Positions 47,540 through 58,950 of a stretch of 64,000 nucleotides of DNA are shown here, in pieces. A program made the position numbers and the translations under genes. The notes under the pieces were generated by a model, which worked only from the letters and a program-made list of their open reading frames with translations, did no database searches and was not told the origin of the DNA. Source of the DNA: Brachynemurus nebulosus (lineage: Eukaryota > Arthropoda > Insecta > Neuroptera > Myrmeleontidae); assembly GCA_035578155.1 (NCBI GenBank), contig JAPWDM010000047.1:248001-312000 (forward strand). The letters are read 5' to 3'. How positions within the stretch are numbered: position 1 is the stretch's first letter; each line of letters begins with the position of its first letter.

Positions 47540-50536
47540 ATGGAGAGCCCCACACAAAACGACACTCAACAACTTGTCGAGAATGAGCCTGACCACCATG
47601 AGACAGCAGTAAATGACACCCTACTGCAAAAGATCGAACTGGAATTTAACACAGCGCTTACTGAATTTGAAGGGACGGACCCCACACATAGGTACTTGTT
47701 GCCTAAACAACACACCTCACGTAGATTGGCTGAGATCGTTGAGATATTGAACAATACAATACTGCCTAAACACTTGGAAACATGTGACAATTTTATCGAG
47801 TTACACACAGCTATCTATTGTGGAGCCGTTGCAGCTATACGTTGTAACGGGTCCGATGTAACACCACCTGTAGCGCACAACTCGAAGGAACACAAAACTC
47901 CTGCCTGGGAAACACGATTGAATAAACGCATCAGCAACATCCGATGCAACCTCGGCAGGATCACCCAATACCAACAGGGTACGAGGTCCAAACGGCTCAA
48001 CAAATACATACACGACATATTACGCAAACACACAGTACACACACAATACGAGGAACCCAATAAAACACTCACAGAGATCAGAGATACGCTTCACCAAAAA
48101 TTAACAGCACTAGCGAAGCGCTTACGAAGATATAAGACCAGTACTGAACGCAGACGACAAAACCAAGCGTTCAGCAGAAACGAGAGACGGTTTTATCAGT
48201 CTCTAACGAACACGGTAACTGACAGTAATGGTCTACCGGAGAAGAACGCACTCCATAGTTTCTGGGCGAATATATGGTCCAACACCATTGACCATAATGA
48301 CAAAGCCAGCTGGAACGATACGGAGTACAGGAATAACGAACATCTTCCGGAGATGCCCTATACGGACATTACTACAGAGGACGTCTCCAGAGCTTTACAG
48401 AGATCGCATAACTGGAAGGCACCTGGCATTGACAACATACAAAACTACTGGCTCAAACACTTTACATCAACACACAAGTATCTCGCTGAACACTTTACAC
48501 TATTTATAAGAACACCAAACCTGACACCGAAGTTCCTAACGCAGGGTATCACATACATGAAATCTAAAAACAGTGATACAAAAAATCCTGCGAATTATAG
48601 GCCTATCACCTGCTTGCCTACAGTGTATAAGATTTTGACGTCCTGTCTGGCAGAAAAGATCAATGAGCATTGTCAAATTAACACCATACTGACAGAAGAA
48701 CAAAAGGGATGTCGAAAGAGGTCACAAGGCTGCAAAGAGCAGCTTCTGATTGACTCCGTAGTACTGGAACAAGCGAAAGGGAGAAAACGTAACCTGTACA
48801 CAGCGTTTATTGATTATAAAAAGGCATTTGATTCGGTCCCGCACTCCTGGTTACGGAGAGTATTGGAGCTGTACAAAATACACCCAAGTATCGTGAACTT
48901 CCTTGGAACGATCATGTCCGACTGGCGAACGACCTTACATTTGAGTATTGGTAATGAAAAAACAACAAGCGACCTTATTCAAGTAAGACGCGGCATATTC
49001 CAAGGCGACTCATTGAGTCCATTATGGTTTTGTCTCGCAATGAATCCACTTTCTCGCCTGTTAAATAAAACCAAATACGGTTACAATGTGGGTACGCAAA
49101 CGAATTCGCGCCATACCATTTCACATCTAATGTACATGGATGATATTAAGATCTATGCAGCTACTAAACATCAATTACAGCAGCTGCTGGGACTTTCCAA
49201 CGAGGTTTCGCGAGACCTCTGTATGGAGTTCGGAATCGATAAATGTCGAACACAATGTCGTTCTGGAGGAAAACGAGATGCGGTCGCATTCGAACTCGAA
49301 CCAGAGTCTGTTATGCAGCCCATGGACGAGGGAGAGTCGTACCGGTATCTCGGATTCAATCAGGACGAACGTATAGATCACAGCGCTGTAAAACAACACC
49401 TGATGCAGCAATACCTAACGCGTGTACGGAGATTACTGAACACCCACCTTGATGGAAAAAAAACCATCAAAGCAATTAACACCTACGCAGTTCCGGTGCT
49501 AACGTACTCATTTGGGGTAATCAAATGGACGCCTACGGACTTGACAAACATCGAGATCAAGACCCGCGTCCTTATGACCAAATACCGAATTCATCATCCC
49601 AAAGCAGCGATAGAACGACTGACGCTGCCAAGAGCCGAAGGGGGTCGGGGTGTTATAGACATAAGGAACACGCATAATAAACAGGTTCATAACTTGCGAG
49701 AATACTTTTACACCAAAACACACACATCACACTTACACAATGCAATAATCCAAGCCGACAAGGCATACACACCATTAAACCTCTCACACACAGAAATGCC
49801 AGATAGTTTTTGCCCATTGGTCACGAAGGAGGACAAAATCCAGCAATGGATGCGCAAGCCTCTACATGGGAGACATCCACATGACCTTAACCAGAGTAAC
49901 GTCGACAAAGCAGCGTCGCACGCCTGGTTGAGTCAAGGAAGTCTTTTCCCGGAGACTGAAGGATTCATGCTGGCTATACAAGATCAAGTAATTCATACAA
50001 AGAATTACTCAAAATACATACTTCGTGACTCGTCAATAACATCTGACTCATGCCGGAGATGCCATTCCAAACCTGAAACGATCCAACACATCACAGCTGC
50101 CTGTACTCAGCTCGCTCAGTCCGAATATAAACACCGTCATGACCAGGTTGGCAAAATTATATATCAGAAACTAGCGGTTAAGCACCACCTTATAACCGAT
50201 AAAACTCCTTACTACAAGCTCACACCAAAAGTAGTAGCGGAGAATGACTCCTGTAGACTTTACTGGGATCGGTCGATTATTACAGATAAGACCATAAATC
50301 ATAATCGACCAGATATCACCTTCGTAATGAAACAAACTAAGACCACCTATCTGATCGACATTGCGGTTCCGAATACACATAACTTACAAAAAACACACGC
50401 AGTTAAATTGGAGAAATACACTGACCTCGCAGCCGAAATAAAACAACAATGGCGAATGGAACATGTCCACATTGTTCCAATAGTACTCACAAGTAAAGGT
50501 CCCGAGGCCGGACCTATCGATTTCGATGAAACTTAA
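47540..50536 (+). CDS. LINE B reverse transcriptase and restriction-like endonuclease
   Basis: This polyprotein would nick target DNA and reverse-transcribe the element's RNA from the nick. Residues are numbered from the Met at 47540. They show a fingers region (WKAPGIDNIQNYWLKHF), an ANYRPITCLP motif, catalytic FIDYKKAFDSV (Asp425), QGDSLSP (488-494) and YMDDIKIY (Asp534, Asp535). A CX2CX8HX4C knuckle follows (Cys838, Cys841, His850, Cys855). The endonuclease has RPD (Asp925), LIDIAVP (Asp940) and EKY (Lys959). All key residues are intact. The upstream frame 47423-47539 is open and in phase, so 47540 is not the true start. The last 15 codons (from 50490) belong to an inserted foldback; the natural C-terminus continues at 52297. 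It ends 47 nt past the insertion point. Confidence 0.9.
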   Translation: MESPTQNDTQQLVENEPDHHETAVNDTLLQKIELEFNTALTEFEGTDPTHRYLLPKQHTSRRLAEIVEILNNTILPKHLETCDNFIELHTAIYCGAVAAIRCNGSDVTPPVAHNSKEHKTPAWETRLNKRISNIRCNLGRITQYQQGTRSKRLNKYIHDILRKHTVHTQYEEPNKTLTEIRDTLHQKLTALAKRLRRYKTSTERRRQNQAFSRNERRFYQSLTNTVTDSNGLPEKNALHSFWANIWSNTIDHNDKASWNDTEYRNNEHLPEMPYTDITTEDVSRALQRSHNWKAPGIDNIQNYWLKHFTSTHKYLAEHFTLFIRTPNLTPKFLTQGITYMKSKNSDTKNPANYRPITCLPTVYKILTSCLAEKINEHCQINTILTEEQKGCRKRSQGCKEQLLIDSVVLEQAKGRKRNLYTAFIDYKKAFDSVPHSWLRRVLELYKIHPSIVNFLGTIMSDWRTTLHLSIGNEKTTSDLIQVRRGIFQGDSLSPLWFCLAMNPLSRLLNKTKYGYNVGTQTNSRHTISHLMYMDDIKIYAATKHQLQQLLGLSNEVSRDLCMEFGIDKCRTQCRSGGKRDAVAFELEPESVMQPMDEGESYRYLGFNQDERIDHSAVKQHLMQQYLTRVRRLLNTHLDGKKTIKAINTYAVPVLTYSFGVIKWTPTDLTNIEIKTRVLMTKYRIHHPKAAIERLTLPRAEGGRGVIDIRNTHNKQVHNLREYFYTKTHTSHLHNAIIQADKAYTPLNLSHTEMPDSFCPLVTKEDKIQQWMRKPLHGRHPHDLNQSNVDKAASHAWLSQGSLFPETEGFMLAIQDQVIHTKNYSKYILRDSSITSDSCRRCHSKPETIQHITAACTQLAQSEYKHRHDQVGKIIYQKLAVKHHLITDKTPYYKLTPKVVAENDSCRLYWDRSIITDKTINHNRPDITFVMKQTKTTYLIDIAVPNTHNLQKTHAVKLEKYTDLAAEIKQQWRMEHVHIVPIVLTSKGPEAGPIDFDET

Positions 50537-52293
50537 ATATATTGTAGAACACTAAAAACTAAGGGACACGTATTTTTTTTTAGCTGCGGAAAAACGGTTT
50601 GAAGGGGTGAAATCGCCCTCTAAAAATTGGGGTAAAAATTTAATTTTTCAAATATCTCGAAAACAGTAAGAGATAGAGCAAAAGTTTAAATTGGTGATAT
50701 TGCTCTTTTTTAAAGAGCTATCTATTGGTATGCAATTTGTTCATATTACATCAACAGGGGTGGTTGGGGGTTAAAATTTGGGGGTTAATTTTGCAAAAAG
50801 GGGGTGAAAAATAAACAATATAAAAATTTTGTTTACAGATTTGAAATCTACGTCAAAAAATCGAATTGACCTGTTTTTGCTCAATGCTCTAATATTAAGT
50901 CTAGGGGTAGTTAACTAGAGGGTGACTATGTCGAATAGTCGTCTAATTTGGGTATTTCAAGAAGTTCTCGTTCATGGAAAATAGCTTAAGACAATTAGAA
51001 TAACGTAGAAATGAAATTCTCGAATTCAAAATTGAGTTTGAGCAACATTGGAGAGGGGGTGAGTCACCCTCTTAAATTACATACCAGTTTATATACACTA
51101 ATTTTTGCTATTAACACACTGATAGTGGGTAAAATAATGTCACAATAAGTGGTTCTGAAGTTGGACTATCATATGTAAAGTCTTTATTAGGTTTGTTTTT
51201 TAATGAATATCATAGTTTTCCTTATCGAACATTATCGATACCGAAAATTACATAACCTAACCTAAAATAACGGAACCTAATAAAAACCTTACGTACGATA
51301 GTCTAACTTCAGAACCATCTATTGTGACATTATTACCCCCTGTCAGTGTGTTAATTGCAAAAATTAGTGTATGTAAACTAGTATGTAATTTAAGAGGGTG
51401 ACTCACCCCCTCTCCAATGTTGTTCAAACTCAATTTTGAGTTCGAGAATTTCATTTTAGTCCAACTTCAGAACCATCTATTGTGACATTATTACCCCCTG
51501 TCAGTGTGTTAATTGCAAAAATTAGTGTATGTAAATTAGTATGTAATTTAAGAGGGTGACTCACCCCCTCTCCAATGTTGTTCAAACTCAATTTTGAATT
51601 CGAGAATTTCATTTTAATCCAACTTCAGAACCACTTATTGTGACATTATTTTACCCACTATCAGTGTGTTAATAGCAAAAATTAGTGTATATAAACTAGT
51701 ATGTAATTTAAGAGGGTGACTCACCCCCTCTCCAATGTTGCTTAAACTTAATTTTGAATTCGAGAATTTCATTTCTACGTTATTTTAATTGTCTTAAGCT
51801 ATTTTCCATGAAGAAGAACTTCTTGAAATACCCAAATAGTACGATTATTCGACATAGTCACCCTCTAGTTAACTACCCCTAGACTTAATATTAGGATATT
51901 GAGCAAAAACAGGTCAATTAGATTTTTTGACGTAGATTTCAAATCTGTAAACAAGATTTTTATATTGTTTATTTTTCACCCCATTTTTGAAAAATTAACC
52001 CCCAAATTTTAACCCCCAACCACCCCTGTTGATGTAATTTGAACAAATTGCATATCAATAGATAGCTCTTTAAAAAAGGGTAATATCGCCAATTTAAACT
52101 TTTGCTCTATCTCTTACTGTTTTCGAGATATTTGAAAAATTAAATTTTTACCCCAATTTTTGGAGGGCGATTTCACCCCTTCAAACCGTTTTTCCGCAGA
52201 TAAAAAAAAACACGTGTCCCTTAGTTTTTAGTGTTCTACAACATATTTTAGTTTCATCAAAATCGATAGGTCCGGCCTCGGGACCTTTACTTG
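50490..52293. mobile_element. 1804-bp foldback element interrupting LINE B, TCA duplication
   Basis: The ends are CAAGTAAAGGTCCCGAGGCC and its inverse. TCA flanks both sides (50487-50489 and 52294-52296). The arms of over 400 bp contain the same blocks as the foldback at 20893-22326. The left arm has one copy of a 158-bp segment, the right arm three in tandem. Element plus one TCA is 1807 bp, which is 1 modulo 3. The upstream and downstream ORFs differ by exactly that phase, so removal restores one frame. The boundary could be shifted by one base without changing this. No coding capacity. Confidence 0.88.
51305..51778. repeat. Three 158-bp tandem units in one foldback arm
   Basis: The anchor aacttcagaacca recurs at 51305, 51463 and 51621. 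Units are nearly identical. The opposite arm (about 51010-51168) has a single inverted counterpart, so the triplication happened after the palindrome formed. Confidence 0.9.
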
Positions 52294-52296
52294 TCA

Positions 52297-52991
52297 GTGC
52301 CACCGGGGTCATTCCACACACACTACACAATAGCTTGAGCCTCTTGGGTCTCCCAAAGTACACATATGTCACTATGCAAAAGGCAGTGATCATAAACACA
52401 TGTCGTATAGTACGGAAGTTCCTCAGTAATACGAATCCGACTGCGATATGTGAAAGCACAAGATCTGCTTGTACTCCATCTGAGCCATCTACAGTGAGTG
52501 AACAGCACACTGACACTCATTTTACAGACACACAACACACATACATAAACACACAATACGCTTACACTGAAACGCAAACACCTAACACACATACAGATCC
52601 AGATTCGTCTGATGGAGAGGGAGGATCGACCAACTGCCGCACTGTCACTGTTACCGCTCTGGTGCACAATCCTCCCCAACTCAATAACACACAAGGTCCG
52701 TCAACCTCTGTACCATCTAAACGCGCAATTCCAGGAACACCCGATCTTAATGAGCAATTTGATGAACCAGAACACATTTACACCAAGAAACGAAAAATAG
52801 AACGACACATCCACACACATACACGAACACACACACAAACACAAACAGTCCTTTCCCTTCCCTCTGTCCCTAATCCTACCTATTCTCTGAGGACACGAAA
52901 ACGAACTAGGCATTCACAGCCGTCTGTCATTGAGCCAACATCTACGCTCCCACAAAAGTCTCGTCGTACGAACCAGTGTACACCAAAATAG
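52297..52991 (+). pseudogene. LINE B C-terminal extension, separated by the foldback
   Basis: It is open in the phase predicted by removing the foldback. It begins SATGVIPHTLHNS after the split codon and runs about 230 codons to TAG at 52989-52991. The conserved segment MQKAVIINTCRIVRKFL (from about 52374) aligns with MQKAVIIGTLRTLRSH in LINE A1 (46446) and A2 (53253). Beyond it the tail is Thr/His/Ser/Pro-rich with THTRTHTQTQ-type repeats and basic patches (KKRKIER, RTRKRTRH), perhaps nucleic-acid binding. This tail has no counterpart in A1. The frame at 52335 beginning with TTG is the same frame. Confidence 0.8.
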
Positions 52992-53198
52992 ACGCATAAC
53001 ACCTCGTTTCAAGCAACAACAACAACAATATAAGGAGTGATGTGACAAACCCGTCCGTGAATGTACTACGGTACTTTTACGGATTGGTTTGGCATATTAC
53101 CCTTCCACAGAGCCTAATACCTTGCATAATGCCGGTATAGGTGAATGTTACCCAGTACTGTCCTACTGAGTAGTGAGCGCCAGGTTGGCGTAAAAGTC

Positions 53199-53215
53199 TA
53201 TAATAATAATAATAA
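53199..53215. repeat. Short (TAA)n between LINE B and LINE A2
   Basis: Five TAA units between the 3' end of LINE B and the LINE A2 stub. This is the expected right flank of a TAA-targeted insertion. Confidence 0.9.
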
Positions 53216-53575
53216 GGCTTGTAGATCTCACGCGAATATGTTAGCGGCGTCAATGCAGAAGGCAGTTATTATCGGGACGCTCCGCACGCTTCGGTCGCAC
53301 GAGACGAACTTTTCCGGGGGTTCATGAACATCTTTGAATCCCCATGCCCCGTTTAGAGTGGGTCCTCGAACATCCATTGGACCTGCCCTCGAATCTCCCA
53401 CTGCGAAGGTCTTGCAGCGAGGTTCGGGGATTTATTAGGTAGGGAAGACCAGGAAGGGGATTCTGTATGACGGACATTACGTACCTGACTTGGAAGTACC
53501 TGACCTGGTATGCTGCACAGACACTTTTTCCTCCACCTGGGGGTTTATGAAGTGCAGTCGCATTTATTTCGTTAA
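53216..53575 (+). mobile_element. LINE A2, 3'-end stub
   Basis: About 360 bp matching 46408-46770 of LINE A1 at roughly 93% by eye. It starts ggcttgtagatctcacgc inside the C-terminal coding region (MLAASMQKAVIIGTLR) and runs through the 3' UTR. It is flanked by (TAA)5 on the left and an interrupted TAA/ACAATA array on the right (53576-53607). It is a severely 5'-truncated insertion of the A family. Confidence 0.9.
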
Positions 53576-53607
53576 CATAATAATAATAACAATAATAACA
53601 ATAATAA
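53576..53607. repeat. Interrupted (TAA)n right flank
   Basis: TAA units with two ACA interruptions. It marks the right edge of the TAA-targeted insertion cluster. Confidence 0.9.
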
Positions 53608-53934
53608 ATATGACAATAAAATTTATTTAAAAAAGAGTTCAGTTTCTTTATAAAACAATGAAAGGAGTTGTCATAACAAATACAGAAGATTCTATATGGT
53701 TATGACCAAATCCTGGTTGGAATCTAACTAATAACAAAATTTTCTATAGTGTTCAGTAATTGTGAAGACCCGCCGATATTACAAAACGTGCATAACGAAG
53801 TTAATATACATGTCAATATAAACTTAAACAACATGTGTACGTTTTGTAAAGTGTCGCTGTCACAAAATTGTTTGGCTCCGCGAATCGAACAGGTGAATTA
53901 CGTATAAATAAAACACTCCGTAATAAAATACAGT
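53608..53934. other. Unique stretch before a possible promoter
   Basis: Not obviously repetitive. No coding frame. Confidence 0.4.
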
Positions 53935-54057
53935 TATCGATAGAGGCAGTCACCAGTAGTTAGTAGCGGTCAATAGTAGAGAAAAAGAAAGGGTTGGTCG
54001 TCCTAGTGGCGACTGGCCCAAGTCGCCGAGGGAAAGGCATCCAGATGGGTTCCAAGA
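53935..54057 (+). promoter_or_regulatory. Possible promoter and short first exon
   Basis: TATCGATA at 53935-53942 matches the DRE core-promoter motif known from insects. About 105 bp downstream, CCAGATGG places an ATG (54045) in a good start context. The frame runs four codons (MGSK plus one base) to AAGA|GTAAGTAG, a strong donor at 54058. The leader holds a perfect 7-bp stem (ggcgact with agtcgcc at 54008-54027). Composition is higher in GC than the flanks. No further exon was identified. DRE motifs occur by chance about once per 65 kb in random sequence, so this is weak. Confidence 0.3.
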
Positions 54058-55283
54058 GTAAGTAGTTTATAGTTGACTTATTTTTCTTACCTTTGTATTC
54101 GTTTTAATTTAAGGGGGTTGCGGTATTTTATTTATTTAGTGTTAGAGCCGATTGCTAGTGGTTTCTGATTTTAGTTTTTTTTTTTTTTAAGTTTTGTTTG
54201 TATTTATATTAATTTAAGGGTTTATTTTTTGTTAAAAAATTTGTAGTATTTTAATTTGTGTTAGAGTTTTATTTAATGTTGTCTAGTGTTAGGTATGAAT
54301 TTTTTTTCTTTAAATTTTATATAGGTACAGATTTTTATATAATCTGTTTTTCTATTGCAAATATAGATTAATAATTTTATAGAAAATAAGTTTATTATTT
54401 TACTTTTAAAAATTACCTTTGTTCACCATGCCTCCTCTACAACCTAGGGTACATCTGTATCGTGCGACCCTAAATCGACTACTAGGCTCGATGCCCAACC
54501 CACAACTTTTCGTTGGTCCTAGGCAACCGCTCGACTAGGCCCAACAAACAAGCGGGCAGGTGAGTGTTAGGAAGAGTCAAGTGCAATAGAGGCACACGCA
54601 CCTCCTGCTTCGTTACATAATTATGGGCTCGCAGATCCATGATTTATCACCCAAAGAAAATTTATAAGTTTTGTAGAAAAAACCACTGTCTATTCCACCC
54701 TAAGTCAAAGTCAAAGTGTCAAATTAACCATTTGGCATATTGAACAACCAAACATTTTTTTAAATTAAAAATTAAGCTGTCTAGATAACAAAAACAATTT
54801 GCAATTCAATCAAAGCTGGTAGAAATTTGTGCTAAACCGCAGAGCTAATTAATGAACATTAATTGAATCACTAATTTATTAGATTTTTACCAGGATTTGA
54901 TTAAAATATAATAATATGCTGTCTCTTTTGTTTTAAAATTTAAACTAATTGGATTATATCATACCGGTCAAAATTTTACAGTTAACGTTTGCACTAACTT
55001 CTGTTGCAGTTAACGCTTGCAGTTAATGTTTTAAATTTAAATTTTATTTTAAAGTTAGTATTTTTTAAAACCATAAATAAAACAAAAGCTTTTAATAAAC
55101 ATAAATTCTGTTTTTATTTTGCTTCTATGTGTATTATGTACGCTGACTGTCTGTGCTACGATATGTATTAAAATATGTATCTAACCAAATTAATCATGCA
55201 AATGGATAATGTATCGTAAACCATTAATTTTTATATAACGTTTACACAACAAACTTACAATTGTGCAACTGTAATTTTGATAA
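54058..55283. other. Possible intron; GC-richer patch at 54428-54575
   Basis: Mostly AT-rich. The patch at 54428-54575 carries an ATG and 35 codons (MPPLQPRVHLYRATLN start) to TAG at 54534. A further 21 bp leads to GCAG|GTGAGT, a donor-like site. The frame does not reach the donor, so a coding exon is not supported. Confidence 0.35.
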
Positions 55284-58200
55284 ATGTCATTTGGGACATC
55301 TGTTTCCTGCTATATGTGGCTTAGTAAACACCCACTATCTGATTCCTTTGTCGTCAACGATATATGTATGCATGCACATAAACGCAGTACATATAGCAGC
55401 AATGCGAATCCACAGTGCATTTGGATAATGTGTGTGCGTGTGTGTGTGTGTGTGTGTATGCGGTTCCATGGTTATTTCAATACCGATGAAATGTTTTATA
55501 ATATATGCAAATATTTTGTTTAGATATTCACATTGTACTTAGACAAAAAATAAAATAATTTCGAGATTCGCTGAAAATGTTTTTAGAACATTGGGACCAG
55601 TCATTAGACCCTGTACGTCGCGACGTCTTGATAAGTAACATCAACATTAATCCTCAAAGGCATTTTCTGCATTTCTGGTTAAAAGTTTTGAACGTTTTTA
55701 TTTTTTTTAAATTTTTTCTTAATAATGGTAACAGTGTCGAGTTTAACATCCATTTTCCCACAAGATGGGAAGGATCCCAGAGAGAGGAAAGATGGAAATA
55801 CAAATAAACTCCTAGTAATATTATTCTCAATAATGCCGTTTCTCACATCTTAGTAGAGATCCCCTCCCCCACAAAGGTTCATTCCGAGGAAGATTTTGAA
55901 TCGTCCCATAAACAACAAATAAATTTAAAAAAATGGTTTGAAAGTTTCTGGTGGCTTCACATTATAAAAGTGTAATAAAAAAAATAAAATTCATCTTTTT
56001 AAAGACCGTAATTAATTTTATGACTTATTTTGTTAAAAATCCCTTTATCCTTTTAAATTTTTCAATATTTTTAAATTGTATTAAAAAAAAAGTTTAAGTT
56101 CTATATAGATTTATATGCAACTTAACTAAAAGTTAATATTACATTATAAAAATGTGTAGAAATGTTGAAAGTATGTTATGAAAATTTATAGTGAATGCAA
56201 TAGCAATAATTTTAATAATACATAGGCTAGTTTTATCCCGATTGAAGATTCCCGGTGGAAACAAAATCAACTGCTAAATCACATCCAACTAATTAAACCG
56301 AAGTCGATGAAATTTAGTACACAGAGAGACACTATTTACCCTGATTTTACACATGGTATAATCATAGATCCTTGATATTTCTTGCATTCAAAATGTAAAC
56401 TAGATTATGAGCTTTATTTTATCGGCTGATCGTGAATTGCATCCCGCGGTTGAAAAAGATCGGCGCGACTCTAAAATTTCAATTCAACACAAAAAGGGAA
56501 ACACACGAAGAGCATCCCGCGGTCAATATTTTATTGCTTTCAAAGGTGTAGTTGGTTACAAATCATTACATGTATACAATTTATTTATTATTTTATATAG
56601 GTACCTAAAATAATTTTCAAAAATAATTTTTGAAAATTTAAAAAACTTGTCGTAGTGCGATTTTAAGCCATTTTTGAAAAATTTACATAGTCATATTTTC
56701 AAAACGGCGGTGGGGCGGAATTTAATTAATTATATTTGATATTTTTTTTTTAATTATACCTATAGTTAATTAGTAGTTTATTAATTATAAATTTAGAAGA
56801 AAAGAAACGCAATGTGACAGTGAAGAACGTGAAACTAGAATATGAGTACAATACTTCAAAGAATTTTATTGTTCTACTGAAAAAAAATTTAGGTTATTGA
56901 GAACTTCTACTGTACAAACTCTTTACTAATTTTTTGTTTTGTTAGTAGGTATATTTAGTTTTTTTAAAATTTAAAGTATTTAAAGATTAGAGATATTTAA
57001 AAAAAATACTCATTGTCAGTTAAAATAATCTTCTCAGGTTTTCGCAACTTTTTCGAACTTCTAGAGGAGTACAGTTAGCAGTATTCGTCTACACTGTACA
57101 GATTATGGGAAACAATTTATGGGAAATTTGTAGAGTACGTCAACATTTTTTTTTTAACCGATCAAAACGAAGTAATAGTGGTGGAAATTTTAAATTATGA
57201 AAAGTTAAAGCGCGGAAGCATATTTTTGTTTTGGAAAACTCAAATCTATTGATATTTTTCACAATTTTTTATAGTGACAACTGCATAATATAACACTTTT
57301 TTGAAACAAATTATTGTATAATTTATATGTAGAAAAAGATAAAAATAACAGAATAATGCGAAACACAAGTGAGTAAAGCGGCTCCGTTCACGCGGGGCCA
57401 TTTAATATACTAGGCAAATTAGTTTGTATATCAAAATCCGTTTTCCAATTGTCCTAACCTATATACTTTGACTCCATTTAAAGTGTGATAATTAATAATA
57501 AAACGCAATTATTTTTAATAAAAATATGTGAGCGCGCTTTAACTCTTTAAGTACAACAATTCTCAGCCGCATTTGTTTTTTTTTTTTCCGGCAAACATCG
57601 AAATTACAGCATGTTGACGTGCTCTACAATTTACCCCAACTTATTATAATGATGTTGCTTCCCAATTCAGCAACCAAAATTTATGCCCTCCTTTTAAATT
57701 CATAAGATTATAATGATTACGGAACGAATATTACAAGCCTTGTATATCTGTAGTCTGTATCTAAATCTGTCTGTTTACCAAATTTGAGCTTGTAAACTAT
57801 AACTAAGGCTGTTTTTATGACAAAACTAGTTACTTTAGACTAAATTAATTTTATCACTTTAAGTTGACTTTAACAGATATTTACCTACTTTATGTCGACT
57901 TTTTAATTTTACCAATTTAAATAAATGAATATTTGTTTAGAAACAATTGAATATCTTAAAGCTTAAAATTAAAGCTTTAAAGTGAGTTTAATTATTGAAG
58001 CAGCCCTTACATTGAGGAGAGAATCGACTAGAGAGAATGCTGTGTATTACAAATACATTAAGAAACTGAAGCAAAAAAATTGACTAACGTGATTACTTTA
58101 ATGGCGGTCAAACCATTAATTTAATGGTTTAAATCGAATATTTATAAACAAGTCTCCGTGGTTACAAGATGGGTTTAATAAAATGGAGTCATGCTTCACA

Positions 58201-58298
58201 ATTTAATGCCTGTGGTAGGTATCTTTATAGTCCAATAGCACTAATTTTAAGCCCTATCTCACTAAACATTAATTTTAGAATAGATATAATAAATTTTT
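55284..58298. other. Stretch without genes
   Basis: A (TG)n tract lies at 55429-55458. Frames at 55284, 55577 and 56407 (68-79 codons) have no recognisable feature. No repeat family from elsewhere in the window was matched here, so it may be ordinary intergenic or intronic DNA. Confidence 0.45.
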
Positions 58299-58873
58299 AA
58301 AAACGCCGTGAGCAGCGGAGCCCCATCACGGAAGTCGAATTTTTCCTTTCATCTTCGGTATTGAGTGTCTACAAGCGAAATATAATTGAAAGTCCACAAG
58401 CGATTTGTAATTTTGGTGGTTTCAAAACTGATGATGAGTGTCCGGTTGATCGGGGCTTTAAAAAAAGGTTTTAAGTTTTTAAGGGCTGAATCTTAGTAAA
58501 TTTCAATTTTGTGCCGATAGCAGTTAACAGGGAAAAAGCCAACACAATTCGTACGAGGGCATTTCTATCATATATTTTTAAATATTCAAAAAGGAACTTA
58601 AATAGTAAACTGGAAGGCTTTTATGAAGATATTTTTTCTTTCCAAAAAAATCCAAAATTTCTATTTTATAAATAAACAGTGACTTTAATAACATTTTCAA
58701 ATTACTTAATATGTATGTATTTCATTTGTTAAAAAATTGTATTCACTCTTTAGTCGAATTTTCTCCGAAAAATTAGACTTATACAGTCTATACGATAAGA
58801 GCTGCGAGAGGCGAGAGTAGGGGCGCTATCCGTTTTCGGACCCGTAGAACACGAATATGTAGAAAAAACAATG

Positions 58874-58950
<77 letters not shown>

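Larger units (their letters stand above)
46904..53198 (+). mobile_element. LINE B, R2/R4-superclade, near full length, in TAA array
   Basis: It begins acgccctgtgggtgggggc immediately after (TAA)n. It ends in aaaagtcta just before a second short (TAA)n at 53199-53215. One long reading frame covers almost all of it. A TAA-repeat target together with a single ORF and a C-terminal restriction-like endonuclease matches what is known of Dong/R4-clade elements; this clade call is an inference. It carries a 1804-bp foldback insertion at 50490-52293. Without that, the element is about 4.49 kb. Confidence 0.85.

Noticed and set aside
47540..50536. Taking the 998-codon frame as the complete LINE B protein
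   Set aside because: Its start is internal to a longer frame interrupted by one stop, and its last codons lie in an inserted foldback.
54428..54575. Coding exon with donor GCAG|GTGAGT
   Set aside because: The ATG frame stops before the donor, and the alternative phase from the preceding acceptor-like site also meets a stop early.
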